Positions 8,442 through 18,748 are shown, counted from the stretch's first letter. The stretch is DNA of 64,000 nucleotides from Catalinimonas alkaloidigena (GCF_900100765.1 NZ_FNFO01000005.1:370548-434547); one strand, 5' to 3'. A program made the numbers and translations. Notes: a model not told the origin generated them from the sequence alone.

Positions 8442-11117
8442 ATGACCGAAGAAGAAAAGCGACTACACGAAGGGCCGCCCACCTGGCGAAAATGGGGCAC
8501 TTACCTGAGCGAACGCGCCTGGGGAACCGTCCGGGAAGATTACAGCGCCAACGGCGATGCCTGGAATTTCTTTCCGCACGACCACGCCCGCAGCCGCGTC
8601 TACCGCTGGAACGAAGACGGTCTGCTGGGCTTTTGCGACGAAAACCAGCTGCTGTGCTTTGCGCTGGCGTTGTGGAACGGACAGGACCCTATTCTGAAAG
8701 AGCGCTTTTTTGGCCTGACCAACAGCCAGGGCAACCACGGGGAAGATGTGAAAGAGTACTTTTTCTACCTGGACAACACCCCGACGCACGCCTGGTGCCG
8801 GGCGCTTTACAAGTACCCGCAGCGGGCATTTCCGTACGATCATCTGGTGCAGGAAAACGGCCGCCGGACGCGCAACGACCCGGAATTTGAGTTGATGGAC
8901 ACTGGCATTTTTGCGCAGAACCGCTACTTCGATGTGGAGGTGGTCTACGCCAAAGCCGCACCGGAAGACCTCCTGATCGAAATTCGGGTCACGAACCAAG
9001 GTCCCGAAGAGGCAACCCTCGACGTGCTGCCGACCCTCTGGTTCCGCAACCGTTGGTCGTGGTACCGCAACGGCGGGGCGGTCGCCCGGCCGCAACTGCG
9101 CCGCCTTACCACCAACCCGCACGAGCCGCTGGTGATCGAAGCGGAGCAGGAAGAACTGGGCAAGCGGTGGCTGCTGTGCCAGCACGATGCCCACGCAGAG
9201 CTTCTGTTCACCGAAAACGAAACGAACGATCAGCGGTTGTTCGGCGTGCCCAACGCGACGCCGTACGTCAAAGATGCCTTCCACGAGTACGTAATCCGGG
9301 GCGTGCAGGAGGCCGTCAACCCCGCAGGCGTCGGGACCAAAGCCGCCGTACGCTATCGCCTCACGGTAGCACCGGGTGCCACGCAGACCCTACGGCTGCG
9401 CCTCACCAACCGCTATCCTCTTTCGGCAGCGCTGGAAGCCCCTTTTGAGGCCATTCTGGCGCAGCGTAAACAAGAGGCCGATGCCTTTTACCAGACCGTG
9501 TCGCCGGCCGGTTGTCACGAAGACCTGCAACGCATCCAACGGCAGGCGCTGGCCGGTTTGCTCTGGAGCAAGCAGTTCTATCATTATGACCTGACGCGCT
9601 GGCTAAAGGGCGACTCCACCCAACCCCGGCCGCCGGAAACACGCTGGCAAGGGCGCAACCACCATTGGCCTCACCTCAACAACCGCGACCTTTTGCTGAT
9701 GCCCGACCCGTGGGAGTATCCCTGGTACGCCGCCTGGGACCTGGCGTTTCATTGCATTCCGATGGCGCTGATCGACGCCGATTTTGCCAAACAGCAACTG
9801 ATTCTGCTTCTGCGCGAGTGGTACATGCACCCCAACGGCCAGCTGCCCGCCTACGAGTGGAACTTCAGCGACGTGAACCCGCCAGTCCATGCCTGGGCCG
9901 CCCTGCGTGTGTTCCGCATCGAACGGCGGCTGCGTGGCAAGGGCGATACAGCTTTTCTCGAAAAAGTATTCCACAAACTGCTGCTCAACTTCACATGGTG
10001 GGTCAACCGCAAGGACCTGGAAGGCCACAACCTGTTCCAGGGAGGGTTTCTGGGGCTGGACAACATCGGCGTCTTTGACCGAAGCGCCCCCCTGCCGGAC
10101 GGCGGAAGGCTCGACCAGTCGGACGCGACGGCCTGGATGGCCATGTTCTGCCTCAACATGCTGGCCATCAGCCTGGAACTGGCTAGCCAGGACCCTACGT
10201 ACGAGGACGTGGCGACCAAGTTTCTGGAGCATTTTTTCTACATCGCCTACGCCATCAACGACCGCCCCATCGCCAGCCACCGCAACGAGATCGACCTGTG
10301 GGACAACCGCGACGATTTCTACTATGACGTGCTGCACCAGCCCGGCCAACCGCCCCGGTACCTGCGCGTCCGCTCGCTGGTAGGCCTGATTCCCTTGCTG
10401 GCGGTCGACACCATCGACGACGACTTGTTGAAGCGCCTGCCCCATTTTGCCGACCGCATGGAGTGGTTCATGAAAAACCGCCCCGACCTGTGTGCCAACG
10501 CCGCCTCGGTGAGCCGCCGGGGCAAAAACGAACGGCGTCTGTTTTCGGTGGTCGACGAAGAGCGTCTGCGCAAAGTCCTGGCCTACATGCTCGACGAAAA
10601 CGAGTTTTTATCGCCCTACGGCCTGCGTTCTCTGTCCAAATTTCACCAGGAGCATCCGTATCGGCTGGACCTGGACAACGAAACCCACGTGGTCGACTAC
10701 CAACCGGCCGAGTCGAACAGTGACTTGTTCGGAGGCAATTCCAACTGGCGCGGCCCCGTCTGGTTTCCGATCAATTACCTGCTGATCGAGGCGCTGCAGA
10801 AATTCGATTACTACTACGGCGAGTCGTTCAAGGTAGAATATCCCACGGGCTCAGGGCACGAACTGACCCTCTGGGAAGTGTCGGTCGAGCTGTCGAAGCG
10901 GATGATCGGCCTGTTCGGCCGCAATGCGCAGGGCCACCGCCCGGTGTTCGGCGACAACGAAACGTTTCAGCACGATCCGCACTGGCGTGACCTGATTCCG
11001 TTCCACGAGTACTTCCACGGCGACAACGGCGCGGGGCTGGGCGCTTCGCACCAAACGGGCTGGACGGCGCTGGTCGCCAAGCTGATTCAACAAAGCGGCA
11101 ACCGCCCCTCCAGCTAA
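8442..11117 (+). CDS. GH63-like (MGH1-type) glucosidase
   Basis: This 891-residue protein has no signal peptide and is presumably cytoplasmic. It matches the bacterial glucosidase type built from an N-terminal beta domain and a C-terminal (alpha/alpha)6 barrel with the MGH1-like fold. Recognisable stretches are [19 protein letters not shown] near the N-terminus, [10 protein letters not shown] at 424-433, [12 protein letters not shown] near 465-476, [16 protein letters not shown] near 765-780, and [11 protein letters not shown] near 870. Aspartate and glutamate in these blocks would be the catalytic acids. Likely substrates are small alpha-glucosides or a stored glucosyl compatible solute, which cannot be decided here. 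ATG at 8442 is preferred over TTG at 8436. The gene stands alone. Confidence 0.85.
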   Translation: MTEEEKRLHEGPPTWRKWGTYLSERAWGTVREDYSANGDAWNFFPHDHARSRVYRWNEDGLLGFCDENQLLCFALALWNGQDPILKERFFGLTNSQGNHGEDVKEYFFYLDNTPTHAWCRALYKYPQRAFPYDHLVQENGRRTRNDPEFELMDTGIFAQNRYFDVEVVYAKAAPEDLLIEIRVTNQGPEEATLDVLPTLWFRNRWSWYRNGGAVARPQLRRLTTNPHEPLVIEAEQEELGKRWLLCQHDAHAELLFTENETNDQRLFGVPNATPYVKDAFHEYVIRGVQEAVNPAGVGTKAAVRYRLTVAPGATQTLRLRLTNRYPLSAALEAPFEAILAQRKQEADAFYQTVSPAGCHEDLQRIQRQALAGLLWSKQFYHYDLTRWLKGDSTQPRPPETRWQGRNHHWPHLNNRDLLLMPDPWEYPWYAAWDLAFHCIPMALIDADFAKQQLILLLREWYMHPNGQLPAYEWNFSDVNPPVHAWAALRVFRIERRLRGKGDTAFLEKVFHKLLLNFTWWVNRKDLEGHNLFQGGFLGLDNIGVFDRSAPLPDGGRLDQSDATAWMAMFCLNMLAISLELASQDPTYEDVATKFLEHFFYIAYAINDRPIASHRNEIDLWDNRDDFYYDVLHQPGQPPRYLRVRSLVGLIPLLAVDTIDDDLLKRLPHFADRMEWFMKNRPDLCANAASVSRRGKNERRLFSVVDEERLRKVLAYMLDENEFLSPYGLRSLSKFHQEHPYRLDLDNETHVVDYQPAESNSDLFGGNSNWRGPVWFPINYLLIEALQKFDYYYGESFKVEYPTGSGHELTLWEVSVELSKRMIGLFGRNAQGHRPVFGDNETFQHDPHWRDLIPFHEYFHGDNGAGLGASHQTGWTALVAKLIQQSGNRPSS

Positions 11118-11171
11118 TTCCCTAAAAAGTCATCTTCCCAGAAATGTGGTACCGCTTACCTTTCACGGCGG

Positions 11172-11318
11172 CGGGGCCTGCGCGGCGAGAAAAGCACCGG
11201 GCTAGGCCTTTCGATCGTGAAGAAGATTGTGGAGTTGCACGGAGGCTCTATCCACGTAGAAAGTCAACCGGGCGAAGGCTCCCGTTTTACGGTCTCCATC
11301 GACAAAATGCCGACGTAG
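11172..11318 (+). pseudogene. Remnant of a sensor histidine kinase (ATPase domain end)
   Basis: The forward frame ending in TAG at 11316-11318 reads [20 protein letters not shown], then [19 protein letters not shown]. This is the G2 box and final strand of a histidine kinase HATPase_c domain. Upstream the frame runs into unrelated residues and soon reaches the stop of the glycosidase gene at 11115-11117, so only about 45 codons of kinase remain, with no dimerisation or sensor domain and no plausible start. It is a decayed 3' fragment left between the glycosidase and the copper ATPase. Confidence 0.85.
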
Positions 11319-11482
11319 CGCCGAGGCGGGGCCGGGTGTTTTCTTAATTTTTAATTGGTTTTTCCAGATTATGGCGGCCGTGCCGAAAGTGAACTGCATC
11401 CGGTGCAGCTTTGTCTTTATGGTGGCGTGATGGCCTCCCGAACCGAGGCGATCGGTATTTTCGCCACACGACAGATAAGCCT

Positions 11483-13645
11483 ATGGAAACCGAAACTACG
11501 CATCCGATAGAACTCAACGTCGAGGGCATGACCTGCACCAACTGTGCCCTGGGCGTGCGCCGCTACCTCGAAAAAGAGGGCGCTCAGGACGTGAACGTCG
11601 ATTTTGCTTCGTCGGAAGCAACGTTCACGTTGCCGCAGGCCGACCGCCTGAAGGAAGTCATGAAAGGCATCGAGCGCCTCGGCTATCAGGTCAGTACCCG
11701 CGGGGAAACACCCGCTTCCGACAAAAGCGGCTTGCTGCCCATCGAAAAGAAATTTTACGTCAGCCTGATTTTCACCCTACCGTTGCTGCTCCACATGGTG
11801 GTGTCGTGGCACTGGTTGCACCATCCGTACGTGCAGCTTGCGCTGGCCACCCCGGTGTACTTAATTGGGGCCTGGCACTTTGGCCGCAGCGCGTGGAGTT
11901 CGCTTCGTACGGGCGTCCCGAACATGGATGTGCTGATCATTCTGGGCACGACGGCGGCGTTTATCTACAGCCTGACCGGCACGCTGCTGCACCTCGGTCC
12001 CGACTACCTTTTTTATGAAACGGCGGCCAGCATCGTTTCCATCGTGTTGCTGGGCAATGTGTTGGAACACCGGGCCGTCAAAAAAACCACTTCGTCGGTG
12101 GAAGCGCTGGTGCGCCTGCAACGCCCCACGGCGCGCCTGGTCACCGTAGACGAGAACACCGGAGCAGAAACCATTACGGAAGTAGCGGCCGCACAGGTGC
12201 ATGTCGGACAACGTCTGCTGATCGCCACCGGCGAGGGCATTCCGGTCGATGGCGAAGTTGTGCGTGGCGAAGGCAGTGTCGACGAAGCCATGCTGACAGG
12301 CGAGAGCCTGCCGGTCGATAAAAAGCCGGGCGATCGGGTGGTTGGCGGCACGGTGCTCCAGGAAGGCAGCCTGCGCGTGGAAGCGACGGCCGTCGGGCGC
12401 GCGACGGTGCTCTCGCAAATCATCGACATGGTCAAAAACGCACAGGCGCAAAAGCCGTCGGTGCAGAAGCTGGCCGACCGCGTCAGCGCCATTTTTGTGC
12501 CGGTCGTGCTGGGCATTGCTCTGCTGACCTTTGTCCTGAACCTCTGGCTGGCCGATGCCGCCTTTCAGACGGCGATGCTACGGGCCATTGCGGTGCTGGT
12601 CATTGCCTGCCCGTGTGCCATGGGGCTGGCCGTACCCACCGCCGTGATTACGGGCATCGGTCGCTCGGCGCGGCACGGCGTGCTGATCAAAGGCGCCGAC
12701 ACGCTGGAGCGCCTCAACCAGGTGCGTACGGTAGTTTTCGACAAGACGGGCACCCTCACGACGGGGCGTTTCGCCATCCGGCAGTTGCAGGCCTACGACC
12801 GCACCGAAGAGACCGTGCGCACGCTGCTCTATAACCTGGAAAAACACTCGCGCCACCCCATTGCGCAGTCGGTGGTGGCGGCGCTGGCGGGGGCGCCCGA
12901 GGTGCCGTTGTTGGACGTGGAAGAGGTACGGGGCAAGGGCATCCGTGCCCGGACGCCGGAGGGAACGCAGGTCGCCGTCGGCTCGAAGCGCATGCTGACG
13001 GCCGTACCCGTGCTGGCCGGTGAAGGTCCTGATGAACCGCCCCTTCCCGATGCCGATTTATTCGTGTGGGAAGACGATCGCCTGATCGGCGCGGTGTGGA
13101 TCGAAGACGAGATCAAGCCGCATGCCGCCGACGTCGTACGCTTTTTGAACCAACAGGGCATCGAAACGGTACTGTTGAGTGGCGACCGGCAGGAAAAATG
13201 CGAACGCCTTGCCAGCCAGGTCGGCATCCGACGTGTGCTGGCCGAGCAATTGCCCGAAGAAAAACTCCGCGCGATCGAAACGTTTTCAGCGCAGCATCCT
13301 ACCGCCATGGTGGGCGACGGCATCAATGATGCGCCGGCCCTGGCCCGCGCTACCGTCGGCATTTCGCTCAGCAACGCTACCCAGGTCGCCATCCAGTCGG
13401 CGCAGGTCATTCTGTTGCACGACGACCTGCGTTACCTCCGCGATGCGTTTCGCACGGGCAGCCGGACCATCCAAGTCATCAAACAGAACTTATTCTGGGC
13501 GTTTTTCTACAACGTCCTGGCCATTCCGCTGGCAGCGGTGGGCATGCTCAGCCCGATGATTGCCGCCCTGGCCATGGCAGGTTCGGACGTAGTCGTTATT
13601 TTCAATTCCCTGCGGCTGCGTTTCATGAAGTCGGATCGCGTGTAA
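11483..13645 (+). CDS. copA: Copper-exporting P1B-type ATPase
   Basis: This 720-residue P-type ATPase has one N-terminal heavy-metal-associated domain (residues 8-72) with the MTCTNC site at 16-21, then membrane helices, the actuator motif TGES, the CPC metal-transport motif at 376-378, the phosphorylation loop DKTGTLT at 420-426, the HP locus (SRHP) and the hinge GDGINDAP at 611-618. CPC with an MTCxNC domain is the pattern of Cu(I) exporters in the inner membrane. The start at 11483 places the metal domain at the N-terminus; the longer frame adds 24 residues of no recognisable kind. The next gene is a DUF3347 lipoprotein with a likely copper site, which supports the copper assignment. Confidence 0.92.
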   Translation: METETTHPIELNVEGMTCTNCALGVRRYLEKEGAQDVNVDFASSEATFTLPQADRLKEVMKGIERLGYQVSTRGETPASDKSGLLPIEKKFYVSLIFTLPLLLHMVVSWHWLHHPYVQLALATPVYLIGAWHFGRSAWSSLRTGVPNMDVLIILGTTAAFIYSLTGTLLHLGPDYLFYETAASIVSIVLLGNVLEHRAVKKTTSSVEALVRLQRPTARLVTVDENTGAETITEVAAAQVHVGQRLLIATGEGIPVDGEVVRGEGSVDEAMLTGESLPVDKKPGDRVVGGTVLQEGSLRVEATAVGRATVLSQIIDMVKNAQAQKPSVQKLADRVSAIFVPVVLGIALLTFVLNLWLADAAFQTAMLRAIAVLVIACPCAMGLAVPTAVITGIGRSARHGVLIKGADTLERLNQVRTVVFDKTGTLTTGRFAIRQLQAYDRTEETVRTLLYNLEKHSRHPIAQSVVAALAGAPEVPLLDVEEVRGKGIRARTPEGTQVAVGSKRMLTAVPVLAGEGPDEPPLPDADLFVWEDDRLIGAVWIEDEIKPHAADVVRFLNQQGIETVLLSGDRQEKCERLASQVGIRRVLAEQLPEEKLRAIETFSAQHPTAMVGDGINDAPALARATVGISLSNATQVAIQSAQVILLHDDLRYLRDAFRTGSRTIQVIKQNLFWAFFYNVLAIPLAAVGMLSPMIAALAMAGSDVVVIFNSLRLRFMKSDRV

Positions 13646-13649
13646 CCCC

Positions 13650-13657
13650 TACTTTTG
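13650..13657 (+). promoter_or_regulatory. Possible -7 box of the DUF3347 gene
   Basis: TACTTTTG matches the Bacteroidota -7 consensus TAnnTTTG and lies 36 bases before the ATG at 13693. No good -33 box is visible inside the end of copA, so this is only a suggestion of an extra internal promoter. Confidence 0.25.
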
Positions 13658-13692
13658 ACCTCCGTTTGTACAAGCATATAGTGAACTACATC

Positions 13693-14280
13693 ATGAAAAA
13701 AGCACCTCTCTTCTTTTTACTCCTTCTGCTGGGCGGTATGGTAGCCAGTTGCGACCAACCCCGACAGCAAGCCGCCTACGAAAACGAAGCGGCCTCGGAC
13801 GAGCCTCAAAAACTTGTGGACAAGGACTACCCTGGCTTTCAGGGCGAATTATACAAAGTAGTCGAGAACTACCTGCTGGTGAAAGACGCCCTGGTGGAGT
13901 CTGACTCAGTGGCGGTGCGCGATGCGGCCGATGGCCTGCGCCGGGAACTGGTCGACTCCAGCATCGACTCGCTGGACGAAAGCCAGCAGGAACAGTGGCT
14001 CGATATCAAGGAAAAACTAGACGGGCTGGCCGAGCAAATGGCCGGCACCGACAACCTGGAAGAACAGCGGACTGCCTTTTCGCAGCTTTCGCAAGAGCTT
14101 TCCGCGGCGGTAAAGGAATTTCATCTGCCCGAAGGCGAAACGTTGTACCAACAATATTGCCCCATGGCGTTCGATAACGAAGGCGCGTTCTGGCTTTCGA
14201 GCAACGAGAAGATCCGCAACCCTTACTTTGGCGATCAGATGCTGGAATGCGGTCGCGTCGACGAGACGCTCACGTACTAG
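13693..14280 (+). CDS. DUF3347 lipoprotein, probable periplasmic copper binder
   Basis: The 195-residue protein has a lipoprotein signal (cysteine at 20), a helical middle of about 120 residues, and the DUF3347 C-terminal block YCPMAF (155-160), then WLSS and NPYFGDQMLEC with Met183 and Cys186. In this family the Cys-Pro-Met and final Met-x-x-Cys residues make a plausible Cu(I) site, and the domain is found alone or fused to CusB-type adaptors. The gene lies 47 bases after copA in the same direction. I infer that it takes up or buffers copper outside the inner membrane. The start at MKKAPLF is chosen because it begins the signal sequence. Confidence 0.87.
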   Translation: MKKAPLFFLLLLLGGMVASCDQPRQQAAYENEAASDEPQKLVDKDYPGFQGELYKVVENYLLVKDALVESDSVAVRDAADGLRRELVDSSIDSLDESQQEQWLDIKEKLDGLAEQMAGTDNLEEQRTAFSQLSQELSAAVKEFHLPEGETLYQQYCPMAFDNEGAFWLSSNEKIRNPYFGDQMLECGRVDETLTY

Positions 14281-14304
14281 CCCTCACCGCCGGCAAGCTT
14301 TACG

Positions 14305-14340
14305 AAAGGCTCTGTTATTGCAACAGAGCCTTTTCTTTTT
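14305..14340. terminator. Bidirectional intrinsic terminator
   Basis: A perfect 12-bp stem (AAAGGCTCTGTT at 14305-14316 with AACAGAGCCTTT at 14322-14333) has a 5-base loop and is followed by TTTTCTTTTT. It sits between the convergent DUF3347 and Sel1-repeat genes and can serve both. Confidence 0.9.
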
Positions 14341-14360
14341 CTATGGCATAACGTCCGCGT

Positions 14361-14969
14361 CTACTTCTGGGTAGAACTCAGTCCCTGCAAGGCCTTGGCG
14401 GCGTCGGCATTGCCCTGGTCGGCGGCCTTCTCAAACCACGCCGTCGCTTTCGACAGATCTTGCGCTACGCCCTCCCCGTTCTGGTACAGCACGCCCAGCG
14501 CATATTGCGCGTCGGCGCGTCCCTGATCGGCCGCCTTCTGCCACCATTCCGCAGCCGCCTGGTAGTCTTGCTGCACCAGTTGCCCTTCGTAAAACGCAGT
14601 GCCCACCAGAAACTGGGGCTCCGCCAACCCCAAGGTAGCCGCCTGCACGTACAGTTCGACGGCTTTGGATAAGTCTTGCGGCACGCCAGGCACCCCGATG
14701 TAGTAAAGCTGACCGGCCATGTAAGCGCCCCAGGCGTGGTTTTGTGCGGCAGCCTGTAAGAAATACTCCAGGGCCTGTGCGTAATCCTGCGCCACGCCAT
14801 CGCCGGTGTAATACTTGATTCCCTGCGCATAAAGTGCCTCGGCGGCACCGGGAGGGTCGTAAGCTACCGTGTCGTTGGGTATGCCCGGCGCAACAGGTTG
14901 GGCCCATGCTTTGCCTGTCAGCACAAGGCTGCCTAGCAACAGAAGAAAAACTAAGGTGGAGCGTAACAT
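14361..14969 (-). CDS. Secreted Sel1-repeat protein
   Basis: The 202-residue protein has a signal peptide (cleavage near 23, KAWAQ) and about four Sel1-like repeats from residue 44 to the end. Each repeat carries the A/G pattern (LYAQGIKYYTGDGVAQDY, FYEGQLVQQDYQAAAEWWQK, YALGVLYQNGEGVAQDLSKA). Sel1 repeats are paired helices used for protein contacts. No enzymatic domain is present. It is probably a periplasmic scaffold or adaptor. It converges on the copper gene pair through a shared terminator and has no obvious functional partner nearby. Confidence 0.9.
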   Translation of the reverse strand: MLRSTLVFLLLLGSLVLTGKAWAQPVAPGIPNDTVAYDPPGAAEALYAQGIKYYTGDGVAQDYAQALEYFLQAAAQNHAWGAYMAGQLYYIGVPGVPQDLSKAVELYVQAATLGLAEPQFLVGTAFYEGQLVQQDYQAAAEWWQKAADQGRADAQYALGVLYQNGEGVAQDLSKATAWFEKAADQGNADAAKALQGLSSTQK

Positions 14970-15103
14970 AGGAGAGGAATTAAGTGAATGATTATCAGTC
15001 GATTGCCGCGCTACAGACGCGGCCTTTCGCTAGAGGTATATACGTGCAGCATACCGGTTCCGATTGCGCGGCAGTGGCAAAGGCGGTCCTTCTCCTTAAA
15101 AAA

Positions 15104-15673
15104 TTAGTGCTGTACCTGAGCCCAGCGGTAGCAGTCAGTTGTGTGGTCGTTAACCAACCCGCATGCCTGCAAATGCGCGTAGATCACCACACTGCCCACA
15201 AACTTGAACCCTCGCTTTTGCAGGTCGGCACTTACCCGGTCCGACAGTGCTGTGCGGGCGGGCACTTCCGCAGACGAAGCCCACGTGTTGACAATCGGTT
15301 TTCCGTCGACAAATCCCCAGAGGTACGTGCTGAAGCTTCCGAATTCCTGCTGTAGTTCCAGAAAACGGTGGGCGTTGTGTACCGTCGCCCGAATTTTAGC
15401 GCGGTTGCGGATGATGCTGGCGTCCTGACAAAGCGCCTCGATGCGTGCTTCGTCGAACCGGGCGACCTGTCCCGGATCGAAGTCGGCAAAGGCACGCCGG
15501 TACCCTTCGCGGCGACGCAATACGGTAGCCCAGCTCAAGCCCGCCTGCGCGGCTTCCAAAACCAGAAATTCGAAGTGCTTGCGGTCGTCGAACACGGGCA
15601 CGCCCCACTCTTCGTCGTGGTAAAGGGCGTAGGCCGGAAACTTTCCCTCGGCCCAGGTGCAACGGGTTTTCAT
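15104..15673 (-). CDS. tag: DNA-3-methyladenine glycosylase I
   Basis: This 189-residue enzyme removes N3-methyladenine from alkylated DNA as the first step of base excision repair. It has the full Tag pattern: the N-terminal RCTWA with Cys5, YHDEEWG with His19, FEFLVLEAAQAGLSW carrying the conserved glutamate (Glu40), and the C-terminal VNDHTTDC with His177 and Cys181. Cys5, His19, His177 and Cys181 correspond to the zinc ligands of the E. coli enzyme. Length is normal for the family. It is followed leftward by a gap and the Sel1 gene and is probably transcribed alone. Confidence 0.95.
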   Translation of the reverse strand: MKTRCTWAEGKFPAYALYHDEEWGVPVFDDRKHFEFLVLEAAQAGLSWATVLRRREGYRRAFADFDPGQVARFDEARIEALCQDASIIRNRAKIRATVHNAHRFLELQQEFGSFSTYLWGFVDGKPIVNTWASSAEVPARTALSDRVSADLQKRGFKFVGSVVIYAHLQACGLVNDHTTDCYRWAQVQH

Positions 15674-15742
15674 GGAGGTAAGTTAAAAAAAGAAGTCCGA
15701 TACGGGGCAGTACCGGACGTTTTCTGAAAGCGCGGAAGTCGC

Positions 15743-16246
15743 TTATGCTTCGAACAGAAGTCGCGCTTCGCGCTCGTGCAGATGCAGCTCTTCCACAATG
15801 ATTTCGCGCGCCGGACGGTAAATAATGTACAGCACCAGGCTCAGCAGCGTGAAGCCCAGGTAGATCAGGTGCCCGGTAAAGAAGTAGGCCCCGATGCACA
15901 ACATCCCGACGATTTCATAACCGCTGTAGCGGATCAGGTTGGCGTAGAAGTAGTAGCGTATTTTGGTGCGAAGCCGCTGACGAACCGGAATGCGCTCCAG
16001 CACTTTCCGGAAGGCGATCTGACTCCCGACCAAAATGGCCAGGTAGAGCGTCGCAATGGTATAGATCCAGATTTCGCCGGGGGGCGTCCAGCGACGCACC
16101 GGTCGGTAAGTCCACCAGGCCCAGAGCATAAAGCCTCCCAGCACCACCGCTAACAAACTCACCTGAATACCAAAAACCAGTTTCTGGCGATCCAGCACCC
16201 TCCGAATAGCCTCTCTCTCCCGTTGCCGACGGCGTTTGCGTAACAT
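15743..16246 (-). CDS. Small integral membrane protein, function unknown
   Basis: The 167-residue protein has a strongly basic N-terminus (RKRRRQREREAIRR) and about four hydrophobic segments (near 24-45, 60-78, 108-124 and 127-144), followed by an acidic and histidine-containing tail (EELHLHEREARLL). The arrangement suggests an inner-membrane protein with both ends in the cytoplasm. I do not recognise the family. It lies upstream of tag in the same direction with a gap of about 70 bases and diverges from bshC. Confidence 0.75.
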   Translation of the reverse strand: MLRKRRRQREREAIRRVLDRQKLVFGIQVSLLAVVLGGFMLWAWWTYRPVRRWTPPGEIWIYTIATLYLAILVGSQIAFRKVLERIPVRQRLRTKIRYYFYANLIRYSGYEIVGMLCIGAYFFTGHLIYLGFTLLSLVLYIIYRPAREIIVEELHLHEREARLLFEA

Positions 16247-16344
16247 CTCTTCGTGTATTAATTCGACAAAGATAACGCTAAATCGATTCGAAATCTTTTA
16301 ACTCCATTAACTTTCTGTTATTCTGGAGGGCTTCCTCCGCTACG

Positions 16345-16377
16345 ATTGCATTATTGTACCTGAATCGGTTACCTTTG
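16345..16377 (+). promoter_or_regulatory. Probable promoter of bshC
   Basis: ATTG (16345-16348) is followed after 21 bases by TACCTTTG (16370-16377), a full match to the Bacteroidota -7 consensus TAnnTTTG. The -7 box ends 23 bases before the bshC ATG, giving a short leader. Confidence 0.5.
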
Positions 16378-16400
16378 GCCCCCTAACACATTTTTGCAGT

Positions 16401-17969
16401 ATGCTCAGCCACCGCGTTCCTCTGGCGCAAACCCCTTTCTTTTCGTCGCTTTTCCAGGACTACATTACCCGGAAAGAAAGTGTGGCTCCCTTTTACCAGC
16501 ACTACCCTGCGCCTGAGCATTTCGAGCAGATCATCCGGGCCAAAGCCGCCTCGTTCCCGACCGAACAGCGCGAGCGCCTCGCCGAGGTGTGGAAAGAACA
16601 ATACGCCAGCGTGTACATGCACCCGCAGGCGGCGGAGAACCTGAACGCGCTGACTGACGAACGGACTTTCACCGTTACGACCGGTCACCAGCTCAACATC
16701 TTCAGCGGTCCGCTGTACTTTATGTACAAGATCGTTACGACCATCAACACCGCCCGCGAACTGGCCCGGCGCTATCCCGACTACCGGTTTGTGCCGGTCT
16801 ACTGGATGGCCACCGAAGACCACGATTTCGAGGAGATCAATCACTTTACGTTGTTCGGCAAGCGCTACGAGTGGCAAACCGACCAACAGGGGGCCGTGGG
16901 GCGTTTCCAGCCGAACGGCCTGACCGAAGTGGTGGCACAACTGGCCGAACACGTACCGCTGTTTGAGCGGGCGTATGCCGACCACCCGACCCTGGCCGCC
17001 GCCACGCGCTACTTTGTGAATGAATTGTTCGGCAAAGAAGGGCTGCTGGTGCTCGATGCCGACCACGCGACCTTGAAGCAAACGCTTCGCCCGGTGGTGG
17101 AGGCCGATCTGTTCGATCACGTCACGTTGCAAGAATCGGAGAAAACCAACCGTCAACTGGAAGAGGCGGGCTACAAACAACAGATATACGTTCGGGAAAT
17201 TAATTTCTTCTACCTGGACGATCAGCGCCGCGAGCGGATTGAACAAAAAGACGATCGCTTCTACGTCCTCAACACGGACCTGTCGTTCTCGGCTGACGAA
17301 CTGCGTCAACTGCTGGCCGACCATCCGGAACGGTTCAGCCCTAACGTGGCGTTGCGCCCGCTGTACCAGGAACTGATTCTGCCAAACCTGGCCTACATCG
17401 GAGGTCCCGCCGAAGTGGCCTACTGGTTGCAACTGAAAGGGATTTTCGACCATTTCGACGTGCCCTTCCCGGCCGTGATGCCCCGCAATTTTGCATTGGT
17501 GGTCAACAAACCGAACCAACGGCGCGTCGACAAACTAGGCTTGCCTCCCGCCCTGCTGCTGCAGCCGGAAGAGGACATCAAGGCATGGTACATGGAAGAG
17601 ACGCTGGGGCAACGGGTTGAACTAAACGAAGAGTCGACGCAGATGGCTGCGCTGTTCGAAGCTATTCGCCAGAAGGCCGTGGCTATCGATCCTACGCTCG
17701 AAGGGTTTGTAGGCGCCGAAGCGCGGAAGGCCGAAAAGGTGCTGGAGACGATCGGCAAGCGTGTACGAAAGGCCGAAGAAAAGCAGGAAGAGACGGCACT
17801 GCAACAGATTACAACACTCAAAGACAAGCTGTTTCCGGAGGGCAACCTGCAGGAACGTACCGAAAATTTTCTATCTTTCTACCTGAATGATAGTGCATTC
17901 CTCCACCAACTGCTAGAAACTTTAGAGCCATTCGATTTCAGCTTTTTTATACTGACTGATCATGCTTAA
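16401..17969 (+). CDS. bshC: Bacillithiol synthase, cysteine-adding enzyme
   Basis: BshC is thought to join cysteine to glucosaminyl-malate in the last step of bacillithiol synthesis; this thiol replaces glutathione in many Bacteroidota. The 522-residue protein shows the family's nucleotide-binding-like segments TVTTGHQLNIFSGPLYF (TGHQ at 94-97) and WMATEDHDFEE (137-145), then GPAEVAYW and PRNFALVV, and a long C-terminal coiled coil around 415-480 (KAEKVLETIGKRVRKAEEK). It overlaps the formyl-THF cyclo-ligase start by eight bases, so the two are translated together. BshA and BshB are not in the window. Confidence 0.93.
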   Translation: MLSHRVPLAQTPFFSSLFQDYITRKESVAPFYQHYPAPEHFEQIIRAKAASFPTEQRERLAEVWKEQYASVYMHPQAAENLNALTDERTFTVTTGHQLNIFSGPLYFMYKIVTTINTARELARRYPDYRFVPVYWMATEDHDFEEINHFTLFGKRYEWQTDQQGAVGRFQPNGLTEVVAQLAEHVPLFERAYADHPTLAAATRYFVNELFGKEGLLVLDADHATLKQTLRPVVEADLFDHVTLQESEKTNRQLEEAGYKQQIYVREINFFYLDDQRRERIEQKDDRFYVLNTDLSFSADELRQLLADHPERFSPNVALRPLYQELILPNLAYIGGPAEVAYWLQLKGIFDHFDVPFPAVMPRNFALVVNKPNQRRVDKLGLPPALLLQPEEDIKAWYMEETLGQRVELNEESTQMAALFEAIRQKAVAIDPTLEGFVGAEARKAEKVLETIGKRVRKAEEKQEETALQQITTLKDKLFPEGNLQERTENFLSFYLNDSAFLHQLLETLEPFDFSFFILTDHA

Positions 17970-18567
17970 ACGAGAAGCCCGTGCCGAATCGCTGCGGATG
18001 CGCGAAACATTGAAGGGGCCGGACGTCGACAAGAAGAGCAAGACCATTTGCCAACGTTTCATCGATAAATTCGGGCCACAACTCAGCCAGACACGGGTAC
18101 TGCACGTTTTCCTCTCGATGCCGATCCGCAAGGAGGTCAACACCAATTACATCATCGAAGCGATTGAACAAGACTACGCCAACGTTCAGTTAGTGACTTC
18201 CTACATCACCGACTTCGAAAATTCGGTGATGCAAACCACGCGTTTTAAGCTTTCGGACGAGCTGATTTCGAACAAATGGGGCGTTCCGGAACCCATCGAA
18301 GTATGGCCGGTCGACGCGAAAGAGATCGACCTAGTTTTGATCCCCCTGCTGGCGTTCGACAAACAGGGCCATCGCGTAGGCTACGGGAAGGCCTTCTACG
18401 ATCGTTTTTTGCACCATTGCCGCCCAGATGCGCTGCGCATCGGCGTTTCCATGTTCGGCCCGGTCGACGAAATCGACGACCTGCACGACACCGACATTCC
18501 GCTACACTACTGTGTGACGCCCGACAAAGTCTACCAGTTTGCGCCACCCGCGACCAACGGGCAATAA
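17962..18567 (+). CDS. 5-formyltetrahydrofolate cyclo-ligase
   Basis: This cytoplasmic enzyme uses ATP to turn 5-formyl-THF into 5,10-methenyl-THF, returning stored folate to one-carbon metabolism. The 201-residue protein has the N-terminal basic KREAR segment, the substrate-side block WGVPEP (106-111), the DLVLIPLLAFD strand, and the phosphate-binding motif GYGKAFYDRFL (140-150). Length is typical. Its ATG lies inside the end of bshC (8-base overlap), indicating a two-gene operon of redox and folate housekeeping. No terminator is obvious in the 180 bases that follow. Confidence 0.93.
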   Translation: MLKREARAESLRMRETLKGPDVDKKSKTICQRFIDKFGPQLSQTRVLHVFLSMPIRKEVNTNYIIEAIEQDYANVQLVTSYITDFENSVMQTTRFKLSDELISNKWGVPEPIEVWPVDAKEIDLVLIPLLAFDKQGHRVGYGKAFYDRFLHHCRPDALRIGVSMFGPVDEIDDLHDTDIPLHYCVTPDKVYQFAPPATNGQ

Positions 18568-18748
18568 GTTCGCTTCCCGACGGGGTCTCCTGCCCGGCAT
18601 TAGCTTTCTTTCGTTATCCAACAAGTTTCTTAAAAAGGGGCGGCAGTGGCCCAGCGACACCTGCCCGGAACATCCCGCTTGGGAGAAGGGAGGCATCCTT
18701 GACGTTAATCAGCAACCACCTGCTTCCACACCGGAGCGTGGGCGTACC

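Noticed and set aside
11144..11347. Open frame of 67 codons over the kinase remnant
   Set aside because: It is in another frame; the kinase sequence is in the frame ending at 11318.
15000..15100. tRNA-like hairpins (CCGCG...CGCGG) before tag
   Set aside because: No cloverleaf, anticodon arm or T-loop sequence could be formed.
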